23,260 bases of DNA from SIG454 sp045578465 (GCA_045578465.1 JAZNKJ010000052.1:1-23260); one strand, 5' to 3'; counted from the stretch's first letter, positions 7,798 through 16,484 are shown. Translations and numbers: made by a program. Notes: generated by a model not told the origin, from the sequence alone.

Positions 7798-7826
7798 TTG
7801 ACAAAAAACAGCCTTCCGTATATAAT
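7798..7826 (+). promoter_or_regulatory. Sigma-A promoter of the patatin gene
   Basis: TTGACA (7798-7803), 17 bp, TATAAT (7821-7826): a full consensus promoter ending 33 nt before the ATG. Confidence 0.88.
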
Positions 7827-7859
7827 TTATTTATTAACCATCTTGGAGGATGAATTTTG

Positions 7860-8708
7860 ATGAAACTGGGATTAGTTTTAGAGGGTGGCGCAAGCAGGAC
7901 TGTTTTTTCCTGTGGAGTTATGGATGTTTTGCTCTCAAATAAAATTTATGCCGACTATGTTATCGGCACTTCGGCAGGGATTGCCTATGGCACTTCCTAT
8001 GCTTCAAAGCAAATCGGCAGAAACCGTGAAGTCTCTGTTAAATATATGAGTGACAAACGCTATATGGGCGCAAAGTATCTTTTAAATCCCAAAAACCGAA
8101 GCTATTATAATCTTGACTTTGTTTTCAGCGACATCCCCAACAAAGAGGTTCTCTTTGACTTTGAGGAATTCTCCAAGTTCCCAGGGGATGTTATCGCAAC
8201 TGTAACAAACCTTAAAACAGGGAAAGTCGAATACCTCCCCGTAACCGCAGACGACAAAGATTTTACCGTTCTTCGGGCAAGCTGTGCTCTTCCTATTATG
8301 TTCAAGCCCATAGAAATAGATGGCGAGAAATATTTAGACGGCGGAGTGGGGGACCCTATCCCATATAAACGGGCCTTTGAGGACGGATGCGACAAAATTA
8401 TTGTTATTCTCACCCGTCAGGAAGGTTACAGAAAAGAAAACGACGGCTCAGAAAAGCTTGTTAAGCTTTTATACGGCAGGCATCCTGAGCTTGTCAGCAC
8501 CTTTTTAAGAAGAGCCCAAATCTATAACGACAGCATAGACGCACTTGAAAAGCTTCAAAAAGAAGGGAAAGCCATTGTTATCCGCCCTGAAAAAATCGAA
8601 GGCGTTGCAAGAACAGAAAGCGACCCGAAAATTCTGGAAAGCCTTTACCAACAAGGCGTAACCGTTGGAAGCAAAAAGATGGAAGAAATCTTAGAATTTA
8701 TAAAATAA
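7860..8708 (+). CDS. Patatin-like phospholipase (YjjU-type)
   Basis: Predicted cytosolic or membrane-associated serine acyl-hydrolase cleaving ester bonds in phospholipids or other lipids. The 282-residue protein shows the patatin layout: LVLEGGASR oxyanion region (6-13), nucleophile elbow GTSAG (36-40, S38) and catalytic aspartate in DGG (160-162), giving the Ser-Asp dyad. No signal peptide is present. Length and spacing match the YjjU/RssA-like patatin branch; the true substrate is unknown. A TTG directly before the ATG is also in frame, and GGAGG would fit either; I chose the ATG because MKLGLVLEGG is the family's usual start. It is monocistronic, with a consensus promoter, and converges on folC with a shared terminator. 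Confidence 0.92.
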   Translation: MKLGLVLEGGASRTVFSCGVMDVLLSNKIYADYVIGTSAGIAYGTSYASKQIGRNREVSVKYMSDKRYMGAKYLLNPKNRSYYNLDFVFSDIPNKEVLFDFEEFSKFPGDVIATVTNLKTGKVEYLPVTADDKDFTVLRASCALPIMFKPIEIDGEKYLDGGVGDPIPYKRAFEDGCDKIIVILTRQEGYRKENDGSEKLVKLLYGRHPELVSTFLRRAQIYNDSIDALEKLQKEGKAIVIRPEKIEGVARTESDPKILESLYQQGVTVGSKKMEEILEFIK

Positions 8709-8729
8709 AGGACTGCTATTGCAGTCCTT
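8708..8729. terminator. Shared bidirectional terminator between patatin gene and folC
   Basis: AAGGACTGC, loop TATT, GCAGTCCTT, then TTT on the plus strand. On the minus strand a T-rich tail also follows. The folC stop codon (8716-8718) lies in the hairpin, so the last folC codons form part of the stem. Confidence 0.85.
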
Positions 8730-9948
8730 TTTCTTTATAGTCTTTATATAAGTAGAGAGAGCCACAAATAACAGTCAGCTCATCAGGATTTTCAAGGGCA
8801 TCTTTAATGCTTTTATAAGGCTTTGCCGAAAAACCTTTTTCTTTGGCTTTTTGGGATAAAACCTCTGCCTCCTCTGCCCGAGGATTGTTCTCCACTTTAA
8901 CACATCTTATTTTTTCATAGCCGTTTTCCTTTATAATATCAAGCATCTCCCCATAGGATTTATCCGCCATAACCCCCATAATAAATGTAGGGTTTTTATC
9001 AGGAAAATATCTCTTTAAAGACGCCATAAGGGAATTCATTCCGTTATTATTATGAGCCCCGTCAAAAATTATTAAAGGCTCTTTTGAAACAATCTCAAAC
9101 CGTCCTTTATGGATGGCATTTTTTATGCCTTCCTTTATGTGTTTTTCTTCTATTCCAAGGGCAAGGGCCGTTTCTATGGCAAGGGTGGCATTTTCAATCT
9201 GAGAAAATCCGCCAAGGCCTGAGGCTATTTCAATCCCCCTATAAGAAAAGGTTTCGTATATATCAGTAAATCCCAAAGGCTCTGCTTTTTGTGTAATCAT
9301 AAGAGGGCATTTCTTTTCCTTGCAGACTTTTAAGAGAACAGCCATAGCCTCTTCCTCTTGTTTTAGAGTTACAACCTTGGAGCCACTCTTTATAATCCCT
9401 GCTTTTTCCCCTGCAACCTGAGACAGTGTATCTCCAAGATATTCCGTATGGTCAAGAGCAATTCTTGTTATGACCGCCACTTCGGGAGGGTCAATAACAT
9501 TTGTTGCATCCCTTGTTCCCCCAAGACCTGTTTCAAGGATAACCATATGGCATTTCTTTTCTTCAAAATAGCAAAAGGCCGCAGCAGTCCAGATTTCAAA
9601 AGGTGTTGGCATCTCGCCAAGTTCTTCTGCCACCGTTTCAGCAGCCGTCTGAACTCTCTCCATAAGGGTTTTCATCTCTTCTTCTCTTATGTCTTCCCCG
9701 TCTATATTTATTCTTTCGCAAACGCTTATAAGATTAGGGGAGGTATACTTCCCCGTTTTATATCCTGCCGAAGAAAAAATCCCTTGCAAGAAAGCACAGA
9801 CCGAGCCTTTCCCGTTTGTTCCTGCGATGTGGATAAATTTTAAGTTTTTCTGCGGGTTACCCAATATATCAAGAAGGGCGGTTATGCTTTCAAGCCTAAG
9901 TCTTGCGACTGCCTGAAAACTATTTGCAAATTTTAAAAAGTCACTCAT
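8716..9948 (-). CDS. folC: Bifunctional folylpolyglutamate synthase / dihydrofolate synthase
   Basis: Adds glutamate to dihydropteroate and/or to reduced folates with ATP, retaining folate in the cytosol. The 410-residue protein belongs to the Mur-ligase-like family: P-loop AGTNGKGS (42-49), LETGLGGTRDATN, a HTEYLGDT region followed by EKAGIIKSG, and IFDGAHNNNGM typical of the C-terminal domain. The N-terminus is slightly compact but complete. It begins 2 nt after the folT stop and carries its own AAAGGG, so uptake (FolT) and trapping (FolC) of folate are translated from one riboswitch-controlled message. No other folate biosynthesis gene is present here, so a salvage role is as likely as de novo synthesis. 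Confidence 0.95.
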   Translation of the reverse strand: MSDFLKFANSFQAVARLRLESITALLDILGNPQKNLKFIHIAGTNGKGSVCAFLQGIFSSAGYKTGKYTSPNLISVCERINIDGEDIREEEMKTLMERVQTAAETVAEELGEMPTPFEIWTAAAFCYFEEKKCHMVILETGLGGTRDATNVIDPPEVAVITRIALDHTEYLGDTLSQVAGEKAGIIKSGSKVVTLKQEEEAMAVLLKVCKEKKCPLMITQKAEPLGFTDIYETFSYRGIEIASGLGGFSQIENATLAIETALALGIEEKHIKEGIKNAIHKGRFEIVSKEPLIIFDGAHNNNGMNSLMASLKRYFPDKNPTFIMGVMADKSYGEMLDIIKENGYEKIRCVKVENNPRAEEAEVLSQKAKEKGFSAKPYKSIKDALENPDELTVICGSLYLYKDYKEKGLQ

Positions 9949-9950
9949 TT

Positions 9951-10511
9951 TTACAGCCCTTTCTTTTGTGATAAAGGAATTATCTTCCTCAGTTTTTCAA
10001 GATATTTAAAACTTAAAAGAAAAAATACAGTTTGAATAACAGCCTTGATTATCCCTGCCGGAAGTCTTAAAGAAAAGGCCACATTAAAGCTTGGAAAATA
10101 TCCCGCCTCTAAAAGCACCGCGGTTGACAAAAACATATCTATTAAAAACATTAAAAGTCCGCAAATAATACACTTTATATTATACGCCTTATTCTTCTCC
10201 CTTTGTTCATAGAAAAGGGCACCATATATAAACCCAGCCAAAAATTCGAGGATGGTAAGGCCTGGAAGAATCGCTCCCGACGGCACGAGCAATACATTTA
10301 AAATGTCCCCAACCGCTCCGCAAAGGCCACCTACCCAAGGGCCAAAGAACGCCCCTGCAAGAAAAACAGAGATAAACTTAAATGGGATTTTAATTAAGTC
10401 CCCGATTCTAAATGTGCAAAAGACAGCAAGAATAGTTGTTATAGCCATAAGCATCGCAATTGCACAAAGGTTATAAACTGTAAGCTTTGGAAAGCCAAAA
10501 ATCTTTTTCAT
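9951..10511 (-). CDS. folT: Folate ECF transporter substrate-binding (S) component
   Basis: Membrane S component that binds folate and works with a shared energy-coupling module (EcfA, EcfA', EcfT), not encoded here. The 186-residue protein has five to six hydrophobic helices and the family's conserved IPFKFISVFLAGAFFGPWVG, GAVGDILN and GLTILEFLAGFIYG stretches. The frame is open upstream to 10640, but those codons run through the riboswitch and terminator hairpin; the start at 10511 has AAAGGG at suitable spacing, so I chose it. THF riboswitch control is independently consistent with folT. It is first in an operon with folC. Confidence 0.93.
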   Translation of the reverse strand: MKKIFGFPKLTVYNLCAIAMLMAITTILAVFCTFRIGDLIKIPFKFISVFLAGAFFGPWVGGLCGAVGDILNVLLVPSGAILPGLTILEFLAGFIYGALFYEQREKNKAYNIKCIICGLLMFLIDMFLSTAVLLEAGYFPSFNVAFSLRLPAGIIKAVIQTVFFLLSFKYLEKLRKIIPLSQKKGL

Positions 10512-10518
10512 AAAGAAA

Positions 10519-10547
10519 ACCCTTTCTGTAATCGCTACAAAAAGGGT
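10519..10547 (-). terminator. Riboswitch expression platform: terminator-like hairpin covering the folT RBS
   Basis: Minus strand: ACCCTTTTTGTA, loop GCGAT, TACAGAAAGGGT, then TTTCTTT: a 12-bp stem with one G-T pair and a U-rich tail. Its 3' arm contains the AAAGGG ribosome binding site of folT, so the same hairpin could end transcription or block translation. Confidence 0.75.
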
Positions 10548-10566
10548 ATAATATACGGATTTTGCA

Positions 10567-10664
10567 GCAACGGAATGCGGAAACTGCACCGCAAGCAATA
10601 AGCTTTTCGTAAGAAAGGCAACTTCCCGTCCTTTCTTCACTTAACGCGCGGTTTCCTACTTTGC
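10567..10664 (-). ncRNA. Tetrahydrofolate (THF) riboswitch aptamer
   Basis: On the minus strand the leader of folT contains the conserved CGCGTTAAGTG core of THF riboswitches and, near the 3' end, a GGTGCAGTTTCCGCATTCCG segment matching the class's conserved GGTGAATC-N-TTGCATCCG part. Pairings fit the known architecture: outer stem GCAA/TTGC (10661-10664 with 10567-10570), GGAAAC/GTTTCC (10651-10656 with 10579-10584), long arm AAGAAAGG/CCTTTCTT (10630-10637 with 10611-10618) and small AAGC/GCTT hairpin. It starts a few bases after the predicted transcription start and precedes folT, a known THF riboswitch target. Confidence 0.92.
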
Positions 10665-10673
10665 AACAAGAAA

Positions 10674-10702
10674 ATCTTACCACATATCCGTTTCTTTGTC
10701 AA
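10674..10702 (-). promoter_or_regulatory. Sigma-A promoter of the folT-folC operon
   Basis: Minus strand: TTGACA (10697-10702), 17 bp, TAAGAT (10674-10679). The predicted start near 10667 falls right at the 5' end of the aptamer. Confidence 0.88.
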
Positions 10703-10747
10703 TAGAAAATTTAACAACAAAACCTATCAAATATTTTCCAATAAATA

Positions 10748-10776
10748 TAGACAAATAGATTTTTTAATGTTACAAT
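10748..10776 (+). promoter_or_regulatory. Sigma-A promoter of the DUF4838 gene
   Basis: TAGACA (10748-10753), 17 bp, TACAAT (10771-10776), about 40 nt before the start codon, divergent from the folT promoter. Confidence 0.7.
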
Positions 10777-10816
10777 TATAAGTGTATTATATATCCATAA
10801 AAAGGAGTAGATGACA

Positions 10817-12811
10817 ATGAAAATGACACAGGTTGTTTTAGCACGAATCGGCACTGATGAAACAGTCAGATATGCCGCTCAGGAGCTTTACACTTATCTT
10901 AAAAAAATCGACAACTCCCTTTTTGTCGACATTCGTTTTTATTCTGAATATGACGAGAGCGTAAAAAATGCTATCTGGGTTGGACAGAGTGAAGCATTCT
11001 CTGATAAACTTTTAGAGGTTGAGGATAATTTCCTTGACGATTCTATTTATATTAATGTTGAAAACAGCGCAGGTATAATCACTGGCTGTAACCCAAGAGC
11101 CGTTCTTATCGCGGCATACCGTTTCTTAAAGGAGCTTGGAGTTGCCTGGGTAAGACCTGCCGATGACGGCGAAGTTGTTCCCGAATATGAAATAAAGAGA
11201 CTTGATGTTTTCGTTCAGGAAAAGGCATCGTACAGACACAGAGCAATCTGCATCGAGGGTGCAGTTTCCTATGAACATGTTTTAGAAATGCTCAAATGGA
11301 TTCCGAGAGCAGGAATGAGCGGATACTACTTCCAGTTCCTCCGTCCATTTACCTTCTTTGAAAAATGGTATAACCATTTAGGAAGCGAAGGTTATATCGA
11401 AAGCGCAGATATTTCCCGTCCTGAGGTTGACGCCATCGTTAAAGAGCTTGAGAGCGAAATCGCACTGAGAGGTCTTGTTTATCATAAGGTTGGCCACGGC
11501 TGGACAGGAGAGCCTCTTGGCTTTACAAGTGACGGTTGGTATAAGGTTCCGTCCTCAGAGATTTCTGAAGAGATTAAGCCTCTCATTTCAGAGCTTGACG
11601 GAGAGCGCAAGTTCTTCCGCGATATTCCTCTTAACACAAACCTTTGTTATTCCAATCCAAAGGCCCGCAAGCTTATTGTTGACTATATCGCAGATTACAT
11701 AAGAGAAAACCCACATGTTCACCTCCTCCATTTCTGGCTTGGAGACGGTTCAAACAATGTCTGCGAATGTAAAAACTGCACAGAAAGAGTTTCTGATTAC
11801 TTCGTTATGATGCTCAACGAGCTTGATGATATCCTGACAAAAGAAGGAAACGACACAAAAGTTGTTTTCCTTTTATACGGCAATACTAACTGGGCACCTC
11901 TTAAAGAAAAGTTTAACGATTCCGACAGATTTGTTCTTATGTTTGCGCCGATTGCGAGAAATATGTCAAAAACCTTTAAGCTTATTGACCCAAGCAAGAC
12001 ATATACTCATGCTCCATACGAGGGGAATAAAACCAAACCTGTTCAACCTGGCGAAGTTGAAGAAGCTTATGCCCTTTTAAAAGAATGGCAGGATGTTTTC
12101 AGCGGAGACTCCTTTGACTATGACTATCATCTTATGTGGGATCACTTCTATGACCCAGGTTATTATAGCACAGCACAAACAGTTTATGACGATATGCAGG
12201 CCTTAGAGAAGATAGGTCTTAACGGTATGATGAGCTGCCAGCTCTCCCGCGCCGCTTTCCCGACAAATCTTCCATTGCATATTATGGCAGAAGTCCTCTG
12301 GGACAAAGACTGCGACTTTGAGGAAAAAGCTCTTGAATATTTCTTTAACGCCTTTGGCCCTGACGGCGAAGCTGTTATGGAATATATGAAGGCCCTCAGC
12401 GAAAACTTTGACCCATATTATAACAGACAGTGCTTTAAAACTGGGGTTGCACCTTACGGAAAAGAAGAAAGACTTGCAAAGCTTAAAAAAATAAAGGCAA
12501 TTCTTGCAGGTTTTGAGCCTACAATCAAGAAAAACCTTGAAGAAGGACATTGTAGTGCCGTTGAGGCTTCCTGGAAATACTTAGAAATCCACGCAGAATA
12601 TTGTCAGAAGTTGTTAAAACCGCTTGTTGCAAACGCAAACGGCAACACAGAAGACAGAGACAAATTTGCTGACGAAGTTGACGATTTTATCAGTCTTCTC
12701 CCAACAAGAGTAAGTAAAATCTTTGACGAGTTCTGGGCGCTTTTCGCAATAGCAAGAACAACCAGAGTGGATGTTAAATTAGACGGAGATGTAGAAGGCG
12801 CAGCATACTAA
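10817..12811 (+). CDS. DUF4838 domain protein, glycoside-hydrolase-like
   Basis: A 664-residue protein of the DUF4838 family, related in layout to alpha-glucuronidase/GH20-type enzymes. Residues about 5-130 form the small N-terminal alpha/beta domain (RYAAQELYTYLKKI, then NPRAVLIAAYRFLKELGVAW and EVVPEY), followed by a TIM-barrel-like region. That region includes HLLHFWLGDGSNNVCECKNC, whose CxCxxC (316-321) is a family hallmark and may bind a metal. There is no signal peptide, so it is predicted cytosolic, unlike many family members. Activity is uncharacterised; an exo-acting role on imported uronic-acid or amino-sugar oligomers is only a guess. ATG at 10811 is too close to GGAG (3 nt); ATG at 10817 gives 9 nt, so I chose it. 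Single-gene unit with promoter and terminator. Confidence 0.82.
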   Translation: MKMTQVVLARIGTDETVRYAAQELYTYLKKIDNSLFVDIRFYSEYDESVKNAIWVGQSEAFSDKLLEVEDNFLDDSIYINVENSAGIITGCNPRAVLIAAYRFLKELGVAWVRPADDGEVVPEYEIKRLDVFVQEKASYRHRAICIEGAVSYEHVLEMLKWIPRAGMSGYYFQFLRPFTFFEKWYNHLGSEGYIESADISRPEVDAIVKELESEIALRGLVYHKVGHGWTGEPLGFTSDGWYKVPSSEISEEIKPLISELDGERKFFRDIPLNTNLCYSNPKARKLIVDYIADYIRENPHVHLLHFWLGDGSNNVCECKNCTERVSDYFVMMLNELDDILTKEGNDTKVVFLLYGNTNWAPLKEKFNDSDRFVLMFAPIARNMSKTFKLIDPSKTYTHAPYEGNKTKPVQPGEVEEAYALLKEWQDVFSGDSFDYDYHLMWDHFYDPGYYSTAQTVYDDMQALEKIGLNGMMSCQLSRAAFPTNLPLHIMAEVLWDKDCDFEEKALEYFFNAFGPDGEAVMEYMKALSENFDPYYNRQCFKTGVAPYGKEERLAKLKKIKAILAGFEPTIKKNLEEGHCSAVEASWKYLEIHAEYCQKLLKPLVANANGNTEDRDKFADEVDDFISLLPTRVSKIFDEFWALFAIARTTRVDVKLDGDVEGAAY

Positions 12812-12824
12812 TTTTAAAAAGTTT

Positions 12825-12848
12825 AAAAGAGCCCTCTCGGGCTCTTTT
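12825..12848 (+). terminator. Rho-independent terminator of the DUF4838 gene
   Basis: AAAAGAGCCC, loop TCTC, GGGCTCTTTT plus further T residues, 13 nt after the stop codon. Confidence 0.9.
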
Positions 12849-12858
12849 TTATGCTCAA

Positions 12859-12890
12859 AAAAAGACCGCATCAAGAGATGCGGTCTTTTT
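12859..12890 (-). terminator. Rho-independent terminator of nifJ
   Basis: A 14-bp perfect stem: AAAAAGACCGCATC paired with GATGCGGTCTTTTT around a 4-base loop. It lies 7 nt downstream of the nifJ stop codon on the minus strand. Confidence 0.9.
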
Positions 12891-12897
12891 GATTTTA

Positions 12898-15800
12898 TTA
12901 GTTGTTTGCCATTCTCTTGTATACTTCGTATCTGTCGAGAAGGTCTTTTTCTGCCTTATCAAAGAGCTCAACTGCTACTTCAGGATATGCTTTTTTGAGC
13001 ATTAAGTAACGGTTTTCGCCTTCTAAGAATTCAGCGATTGTGCCTGTTGGCTCCTTAGAATCGAGAATGAATGGATTCTTGCCTTCAGCTTTAAGCTCAG
13101 GGTTGAATCTCCAGAGGTGCCAGTAACCTGTCTGAACAGCCTTCTTCTCTTCTGCGATTGTGTTAGCCATACCAACCTTAATACCGTGGTTGATACATGG
13201 AGCGTAAGCGATGATTAAAGATGGACCCGGATAAGCTTCTGCTTCCTTGATTGCCTTGAACGCCTGATTCATATCAGCGCCGAGAGCGATCTGAGCAACA
13301 TATACATAGCCGTATGTTGTTGCAATCATACCAAGGTCTTTCTTCTTTGTCTTCATACCGGCAGCAGCAAACTTAGCAACAGCACCTGTTGGTGTAGCCT
13401 TTGAAGCCTGACCGCCTGTATTTGAGTAAACTTCTGTATCAACAACGAAGATATTGATGTCTTCGCCGGATGCGATAACGTGGTCAAGACCGCCGTAACC
13501 GATATCATAAGCCCAGCCGTCTCCGCCGAATGCCCAGATAGAACGCTTGATTAAGAAGTCTGTTCTGTCTGCGATTTCCTTGATTGCTGGATTTGACATA
13601 TCTTCCTTGCCGATTAAAGCAATAATGTCTTTTGCAGCAGCCTTAGAAGCTTCAGCGTTGTCCTTGCCTTCAATCCAAGCCTTGAATGCGTCAGCAAGTT
13701 CTGGAGCAACTGTGTCCATAACTGCGTTCATACGGTTTACAAGTGTCTTTCTAACTTTCTTGTTAGCAGCAACCATACCAAGACCGAATTCAGCGTTATC
13801 TTCAAAGAGTGAGTTAGCCCAAGCCGGACCCTTGCCCTCTGCGTTCTTGCAGTATGGCATTGAAGGAGCAGAGCCGCCCCAGATTGATGTACAACCTGTT
13901 GCGTTAGCAACCATCATTCTGTCACCGAAGAGCTGAGTGATAAGCTTAATATAAGGTGTTTCACCACAGCCTGCACAAGCGCCGGAGAATTCAAGCATTG
14001 GTGTTGCAAACTGAGAGTTCTTGAATGTCTTCATAATATCGAGGTCGTTCTGCTTTGTTGGGATTGTCATAGCGAAATCCCAGTTTGGAGCTTCAATTTC
14101 ATCAACCTCGTCGATTGGCTTCATTGTGAGAGCCTTTTCCTTAGCAGGACAAACCTGAGCACAAACGCCGCAGCCGAGACAGTCAAGAGGAGAAACCTGC
14201 ATTCTATACTGCATACCTGCGATACCGTTTGCATTCTTTGTCGCAAATCCTTCTGGCTTGTTAGCAGCCTCTTCTTCTGTTAAGAGAACAGGACGGATAG
14301 CAGCGTGAGGACAAACGAGTGAACACTGGTTACACTGGATACACTTGTCAATATCCCAAACAGGAACATTAACTGCAACGCCTCTCTTTTCGTATCTTGA
14401 TGTACCTGTTTCAAAAGTACCGTCTTCCATTCCTAAGAATGTTGATACAGGAAGCTTGTTACCAGCCTGAGCATTTACAGGTTCAACAATCTTGCTGATG
14501 AATTCAGGAATATCTTTCTTTTCTGTTTCAGCGTCAACTGCATCTTTCCAAGCAGCTGGAACTTCAACCTTTACAAGAGCTTCGATAGCGCCGTCAACTG
14601 CATCGCAGTTCATTTTAACGATTTCGTCACCCTTCTTGCCGTATGTCTTCTTGATTGCGCCCTTGATAAGTTCAACAGCTTCATCAAAAGGAATAACATT
14701 AGCGAGCTTGAAGAATGCGCTCTGTGTTACCATGTTAATTCTGTTAGGACCAAGACCAACCTTAACTGCAACATCAACAGCGTTGATTGTGTAGAAGTTA
14801 ATGTCGTTTTCAGCTAAGTATCTCTTAACCTTTGCAGGGAGCTTTTCGTCAAGCTCTTCTGGGCTCCATACGCAGTTAAGTAAGAATGTACCGCCCTTTT
14901 TGAGTCCTTCGAGTACATCATACTGATGAACATAAGCAGGCTTATGACAAGCGATATAGTCAGCTTCATCAAGAAGATAAGTTGACTTAATCGGCTTTTT
15001 ACCAAATCTTAAATGGGACATTGTTACGCCGCCTGATTTCTTTGAGTCATAATCAAAGTATGCCTGAGCGTAAAGGTCTGTGTTATCACCGATAATCTTG
15101 ATTGCGTCTTTGTTAGCACCAACAGTACCGTCAGAACCGAATCCCCAGAACTTACAACGAGTAGCACCCTCCGGAGCTGCGTTGATTTTTTCAGGAAGCT
15201 CGAGAGAAAGGTTTGTTACATCGTCCACAATACCGATTGTGAAGTTGTTCTTTGGCTCAGCAGCATCAAGATTATTGAATACAGCGAGAAGCTGTGTTGG
15301 AGTTGTATCCTTTGAACCGAGGCCGTATCTACCGCCAACGATTAATGGAGCATTTTCCTTACCTGTGAATAAGTTACAAACATCAAGGTAAAGCGGTTCG
15401 CCAAGTGAACCTGGTTCTTTTGTTCTGTCTAAAACAGCGATTTTCTTAACTGTTTTTGGAAGAACATCGAAGAAATATTTAGCAGAGAATGGACGATAAA
15501 GATGAACTTTAACAACACCAACTTTTCCGCCTCTTGCGTTGATATAATCAACTGTTTCTTCAAGAGCTTCACAAACGCTACCCATAGCGATAATAACTTT
15601 TTCAGCATCATCTGCACCGTAGTAGTTAAATGGCTTGTATTCTCTGCCTGTAATCTTGGAGATTTCAACCATATAATCATTTACGATGTCAGGAACAGCG
15701 TCATAGAATTTGTTTGAAGCTTCTCTGCCCTGGAAGTAGATATCAGAGTTCTGAGCAGTTCCGCGAAGAACAGGGTGCTCAGGATTTAATGCTCTGTCTT

Positions 15801-16410
15801 TGAATTCCTTTAAAGCTTCTTTATCAAGAAGTCTTTCAAGGTCAGAGTATTCCATAACTTCAACCTTCTGGATTTCGTGAGAAGTTCTGAAACCGTCAAA
15901 GAAATGAAGGAAAGGAACACGGCTCTTTATAGTTGCAAGATGAGCAAGACCGCCGAGGTCCATAACTTCCTGAACGCTTCCTGAAGCTAAGAGAGCAAAG
16001 CCTGTCTGACGACAAGCCATAACATCCTGGTGGTCACCGAAGATGTTAAGAGCGTGAGCAGCGAGTGCTCTTGCGCTTACATGGAAAACTGTCGGAAGGA
16101 GTTCACCTGCGATTTTATACATATTAGGAATCATAAGGAGAAGTCCTTGTGATGCTGTAAATGTTGTTGTTAAAGCACCTGCTTGAAGTGAACCGTGAAC
16201 TGCACCAGCAGCACCAGCTTCAGACTGCATTTCTACAACATCTACTGTTTCGCCAAAAATGTTCTTTTGGCCTTTCGCACTCATTTCGTCAACAACTTCA
16301 GCCATTGTTGAAGAAGGAGTGATAGGATAGATAGCAGCAACTTCTGTAAACGCATAAGATGTATATGCGGCAGCGTTGTTACCATCCATGGTCTTAAATG
16401 TTTTAGCCAT
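12898..16410 (-). CDS. nifJ: Pyruvate:ferredoxin (flavodoxin) oxidoreductase
   Basis: Homodimeric cytosolic enzyme converting pyruvate and CoA to acetyl-CoA and CO2 while reducing ferredoxin, central to anaerobic fermentation. The 1170-residue single-chain form is complete. An N-terminal YPITPSS segment (28-34) and QSEAGAAGA (62-70) start the pyrimidine-binding domain. A two-cluster ferredoxin domain follows (C690, C693, C696, C700 and C744, C747, C750, C754). The C-terminal thiamine-pyrophosphate domain has CAGCGETPY (812-820), C840 and a GDGWAYDIG motif; cysteines 812, 815 and 840 plus a later one in YAPCINHG ligate the proximal cluster. AAGGAGG precedes the start. Its strong promoter and terminator, and codon choice that looks more GC-rich at third positions than its neighbours, suggest high expression. 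Confidence 0.98.
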   Translation of the reverse strand: MAKTFKTMDGNNAAAYTSYAFTEVAAIYPITPSSTMAEVVDEMSAKGQKNIFGETVDVVEMQSEAGAAGAVHGSLQAGALTTTFTASQGLLLMIPNMYKIAGELLPTVFHVSARALAAHALNIFGDHQDVMACRQTGFALLASGSVQEVMDLGGLAHLATIKSRVPFLHFFDGFRTSHEIQKVEVMEYSDLERLLDKEALKEFKDRALNPEHPVLRGTAQNSDIYFQGREASNKFYDAVPDIVNDYMVEISKITGREYKPFNYYGADDAEKVIIAMGSVCEALEETVDYINARGGKVGVVKVHLYRPFSAKYFFDVLPKTVKKIAVLDRTKEPGSLGEPLYLDVCNLFTGKENAPLIVGGRYGLGSKDTTPTQLLAVFNNLDAAEPKNNFTIGIVDDVTNLSLELPEKINAAPEGATRCKFWGFGSDGTVGANKDAIKIIGDNTDLYAQAYFDYDSKKSGGVTMSHLRFGKKPIKSTYLLDEADYIACHKPAYVHQYDVLEGLKKGGTFLLNCVWSPEELDEKLPAKVKRYLAENDINFYTINAVDVAVKVGLGPNRINMVTQSAFFKLANVIPFDEAVELIKGAIKKTYGKKGDEIVKMNCDAVDGAIEALVKVEVPAAWKDAVDAETEKKDIPEFISKIVEPVNAQAGNKLPVSTFLGMEDGTFETGTSRYEKRGVAVNVPVWDIDKCIQCNQCSLVCPHAAIRPVLLTEEEAANKPEGFATKNANGIAGMQYRMQVSPLDCLGCGVCAQVCPAKEKALTMKPIDEVDEIEAPNWDFAMTIPTKQNDLDIMKTFKNSQFATPMLEFSGACAGCGETPYIKLITQLFGDRMMVANATGCTSIWGGSAPSMPYCKNAEGKGPAWANSLFEDNAEFGLGMVAANKKVRKTLVNRMNAVMDTVAPELADAFKAWIEGKDNAEASKAAAKDIIALIGKEDMSNPAIKEIADRTDFLIKRSIWAFGGDGWAYDIGYGGLDHVIASGEDINIFVVDTEVYSNTGGQASKATPTGAVAKFAAAGMKTKKKDLGMIATTYGYVYVAQIALGADMNQAFKAIKEAEAYPGPSLIIAYAPCINHGIKVGMANTIAEEKKAVQTGYWHLWRFNPELKAEGKNPFILDSKEPTGTIAEFLEGENRYLMLKKAYPEVAVELFDKAEKDLLDRYEVYKRMANN

Positions 16411-16484
16411 TTTATTGCCTCCTTGACTATATATTTTAATAATTTTACTAAGGTAATTTGTCGTGGCGCCATACGCCGTATATC

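Noticed and set aside
10512..10640. Longer FolT beginning at 10640
   Set aside because: The extra codons run through the THF aptamer and the terminator hairpin; FolT proteins start with the short form.
13547..15717. Several open frames on the plus strand opposite nifJ
   Set aside because: They are shadows of a highly biased coding sequence, with no ribosome binding sites and no recognisable domains.
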